DNA from: Halogeometricum limi | GTDB taxonomy: Archaea; Halobacteriota; Halobacteria; Halobacteriales; Haloferacaceae | Direction: 5' to 3' | Assembly (NCBI RefSeq): GCF_900115785.1 | Contig: NZ_FOYS01000003.1 | Coordinates: 372,001 to 436,000, forward strand | DNA length: 64,000 nucleotides | Shown: one piece after another, positions 62,429 to 64,000 of the stretch | How positions within the stretch are numbered: position 1 is the first letter of the stretch | Layout: every line of letters begins with the position of its first letter | The notes under the pieces: generated by a model | The model's input: the letters and a program-made list of their open reading frames with translations, nothing else | Databases searched by the model: none | Told to the model about the DNA's origin: nothing | Program-made: the position numbers and the translations under genes

Positions 62429-62575
62429 ATGAGTCCCGGTGAGATGAGTGACAGTGTTGCTTGTGCCAGATGTTGTGACACCGTTCGTGAGGAGAAGGCT
62501 GGTGACTGTGACGTCTGGGTTGTCAACCGGGGGCGTGACTTACGACCCCCGCTCGATGACTCGCAGCAGGCGTAG
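62429..62575 (+). CDS. Small Cys-rich protein
   Basis: A 48-aa ORF from ATG 62429 (or 43 aa from ATG 62444) with CARCCDTV and a later Cys (GDCDVW), a possible zinc knuckle. Its tail GRDLRPPLDDSQQA closely resembles that of the 80-aa SH3-like protein at 55173-55415 (WRDLRPPIDDSSQT), and the DNA in this stretch is also alike, which argues that it is real or a diverged fragment of a related gene. Confidence 0.45.
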   Translation: MSPGEMSDSVACARCCDTVREEKAGDCDVWVVNRGRDLRPPLDDSQQA

Positions 62576-62579
62576 TCGG

Positions 62580-64000
62580 TTATTCCTCCCACTCGATGGG
62601 GCGTTCGATGATCGGGTCGTCGTCGAAGTCGAAGCTGCGGAGGTCTACCTGGACGTTCCGTTCGCGTGTTTCGCGTTGCCGGTTCCGTAGCCGGCCGAAT
62701 GGTTGTGGTATTTCGAGGAGCTCTGCGTCACCGCTGTTGCCGAGTCGAATGTTTCGGGCGACGTAGAGGTAGTAGTACTCGCTGAGTGGGCCGCCTGCCG
62801 CTTTCCATTCGTTCCACGAGAGGGACGGTTTGCGTGTGTTCAGGCCGGAGGTTTTGAGCTCGATGCAACGGTCGATCACTGCGTCACCGTTGTCGTCGGT
62901 TCGGATCGTTAGGACGTCGAACCCGGGCCAGTCGCGGTCGAGCGGGTTTTCTGCGGCGGATAGGCCGCGTTGGTCTGCGAACCGATAAATCGCGGATTCG
63001 AGGAGCTCGGAGTGTTCGCGGTGCTTCAGGTATTCTTCTGGTGTGTGAACGTCGAAGACTTTCGATTCCGGGTTGGGTTCGTCGGCATCCGCGAGCCGCG
63101 TTCGTTCTGCATCAATCGTAATTGCCATACCGAACGCGTCGATCTCGTCACGATACTCTTGTGACGCAGCTCCACCCCCACCGCTATGATTACTGGACGT
63201 GGACTGCTCGTTCCCCGAGTCCTGGCGACCACCGTTATCGGGTGAGTTTGTGGAGACGTCGGCGTTCCGGAGTGATTCGGCGATTCGCCGGTCGCCGATT
63301 CGAGTGACGGCGTCGATACTGGGGATGCGCGAGGAGTGTGTGCTGGTTCCAGCTGTGCCGGTGGATGATTCCGATCCGCCGTTAGCTGCTGCGGTATGTG
63401 TGTTGGTGGTGGAATCGAATGCGCCGTCATTGTCTGGTTCAGGGCCGGGTGGGTGATCTGCATCGCCGTCGCCTGTTGGCGAGTCCTCATGGTCACTTTC
63501 GAAGAGTGCTTTCCGAGTCGCTTCGATTTGGCCGTTCGGGACTTCGCTCCCGACGGTTCGGAGTCGCTCGTGTAACGCGATAGCTGGCGTGTCGTTCTCG
63601 AACGCGTAGTCCACGAGGTTGTTGACCGCTTCGTAGTACTGTGGAACATCAAGCCGGTCAGTATACGCACCGGTGAGTGCATCGACGAACGCCTCTCGGT
63701 TGAGTGTCGCGTCGATGAGGATCGTGGTAATCGTGTCGCCGTCGCGTTCAATGTGGTACGGTTGCGGTTTCGGGTCGAGATTACGGTTCCAGCTGCCGTC
63801 GGTGAGCGTGATGTTGAGATCGAGGTCGGTGACGAACACGATGTTCTCGAAGAATGACTTGGTTCGGGTCGTGTCTTGGTCGACGAGCGCGGATGATGGT
63901 CGGTTCGTTCGGAGCCGTAGGACGAGCGCGGCAAGGACGGTCTGGAGCCACGTGGTGTCGATTTCGAAGCCAGAGACAGATGTCGGGAGAGGGCGTTCAT
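62580..64000 (-). CDS. DUF3883 nuclease-like protein, 5' part beyond window
   Basis: At least 472 aa, open to the right edge without a stop; a GTG at 63839 is in frame but the reading frame continues upstream with protein-like sequence (SFFENIVFVTDLDLNIT), so the true start lies outside. The N-terminal part visible is helical, a Ser/Asp/Asn-rich linker and a Gly-rich run follow, and the C-terminus has WPGFDVLTI and CIELKTS, the D...ExK of PD-(D/E)xK nucleases in DUF3883. The layout repeats that of the C-terminal third of the 1676-aa ATPase at 26900-31930, so this is probably another giant ATPase-nuclease. Confidence 0.7.
   Translation of the reverse strand, partial: ERPLPTSVSGFEIDTTWLQTVLAALVLRLRTNRPSSALVDQDTTRTKSFFENIVFVTDLDLNITLTDGSWNRNLDPKPQPYHIERDGDTITTILIDATLNREAFVDALTGAYTDRLDVPQYYEAVNNLVDYAFENDTPAIALHERLRTVGSEVPNGQIEATRKALFESDHEDSPTGDGDADHPPGPEPDNDGAFDSTTNTHTAAANGGSESSTGTAGTSTHSSRIPSIDAVTRIGDRRIAESLRNADVSTNSPDNGGRQDSGNEQSTSSNHSGGGGAASQEYRDEIDAFGMAITIDAERTRLADADEPNPESKVFDVHTPEEYLKHREHSELLESAIYRFADQRGLSAAENPLDRDWPGFDVLTIRTDDNGDAVIDRCIELKTSGLNTRKPSLSWNEWKAAGGPLSEYYYLYVARNIRLGNSGDAELLEIPQPFGRLRNRQRETRERNVQVDLRSFDFDDDPIIERPIEWEE

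Overview
The window comes from a haloarchaeon (class Halobacteria). The proteins are strongly acidic, the left part is GC-rich with short intergenic gaps, several promoters fit TATA boxes about 25-28 bp upstream of leaderless start codons, and the left end carries a bacterioruberin carotenoid cluster in an order I recall from Haloferax volcanii (around HVO_2523 to HVO_2529). No rRNA, tRNA or CRISPR array was found.

Layout. (1) 1-12.7 kb is ordinary chromosome: a PAP2 phosphatase cut by the window edge, a small membrane protein, a B12-dependent ribonucleotide reductase with a short upstream ORF, a Tat-exported spondin-domain protein, an HTH/membrane-protein pair, a zinc-finger protein, crtB, then cruF-lyeJ-crtD on the other strand, an SDR and a ZIP-like transporter. 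(2) At about 13.44 kb a purD-like gene loses its 5' half, base composition drops, and a large genomic island begins and runs beyond the right edge. A tyrosine recombinase lies 1.4 kb inside.

Island content, left to right: a HEPN protein; the recombinase; a three-gene cassette (CARF-like sensor, PIN-like nuclease, TraB/TIKI-like membrane protein); a small regulator with palindromic sites; a 661-aa DDE-transposase-like protein; an Fe-S uracil-DNA-glycosylase-like protein; an HNH nuclease; an ADP-ribosylglycohydrolase/HAD-HEAT pair; a 1676-aa sacsin-type ATPase with a C-terminal DUF3883 nuclease-like domain; an HNH-wHTH protein; a six-gene overlapping RAMP operon (zinc protein, Cas7-like RAMP, small acidic protein, unknown 263-aa protein, Cas5-like RAMP, DEDDh exonuclease) with no Cas10, Cas1 or Cas2; a divergent wHTH gene; a complete BREX operon (brxE, brxA, brxB, brxC, a membrane protein, pglX, a TATA-binding protein, pglZ, brxL); two metallophosphoesterases, one paired with a membrane-anchored Rad50/YhaN-like ATPase; a second HNH, a DEDDy exonuclease and the C-terminal part of another DUF3883 protein.

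Taken together this is a defence island: BREX supplies methylation-based phage exclusion, and the other modules are nucleases joined to sensors or ATPases. The least explained pieces, and the best candidates for something new, are the Cas10-less RAMP/exonuclease operon (33.5-37.8 kb), the CARF-PIN-TraB cassette (16.1-18.4 kb), and the dedicated TATA-binding protein encoded inside the BREX operon. Functions in the island are inferred from motifs read by eye; none was checked against a database.
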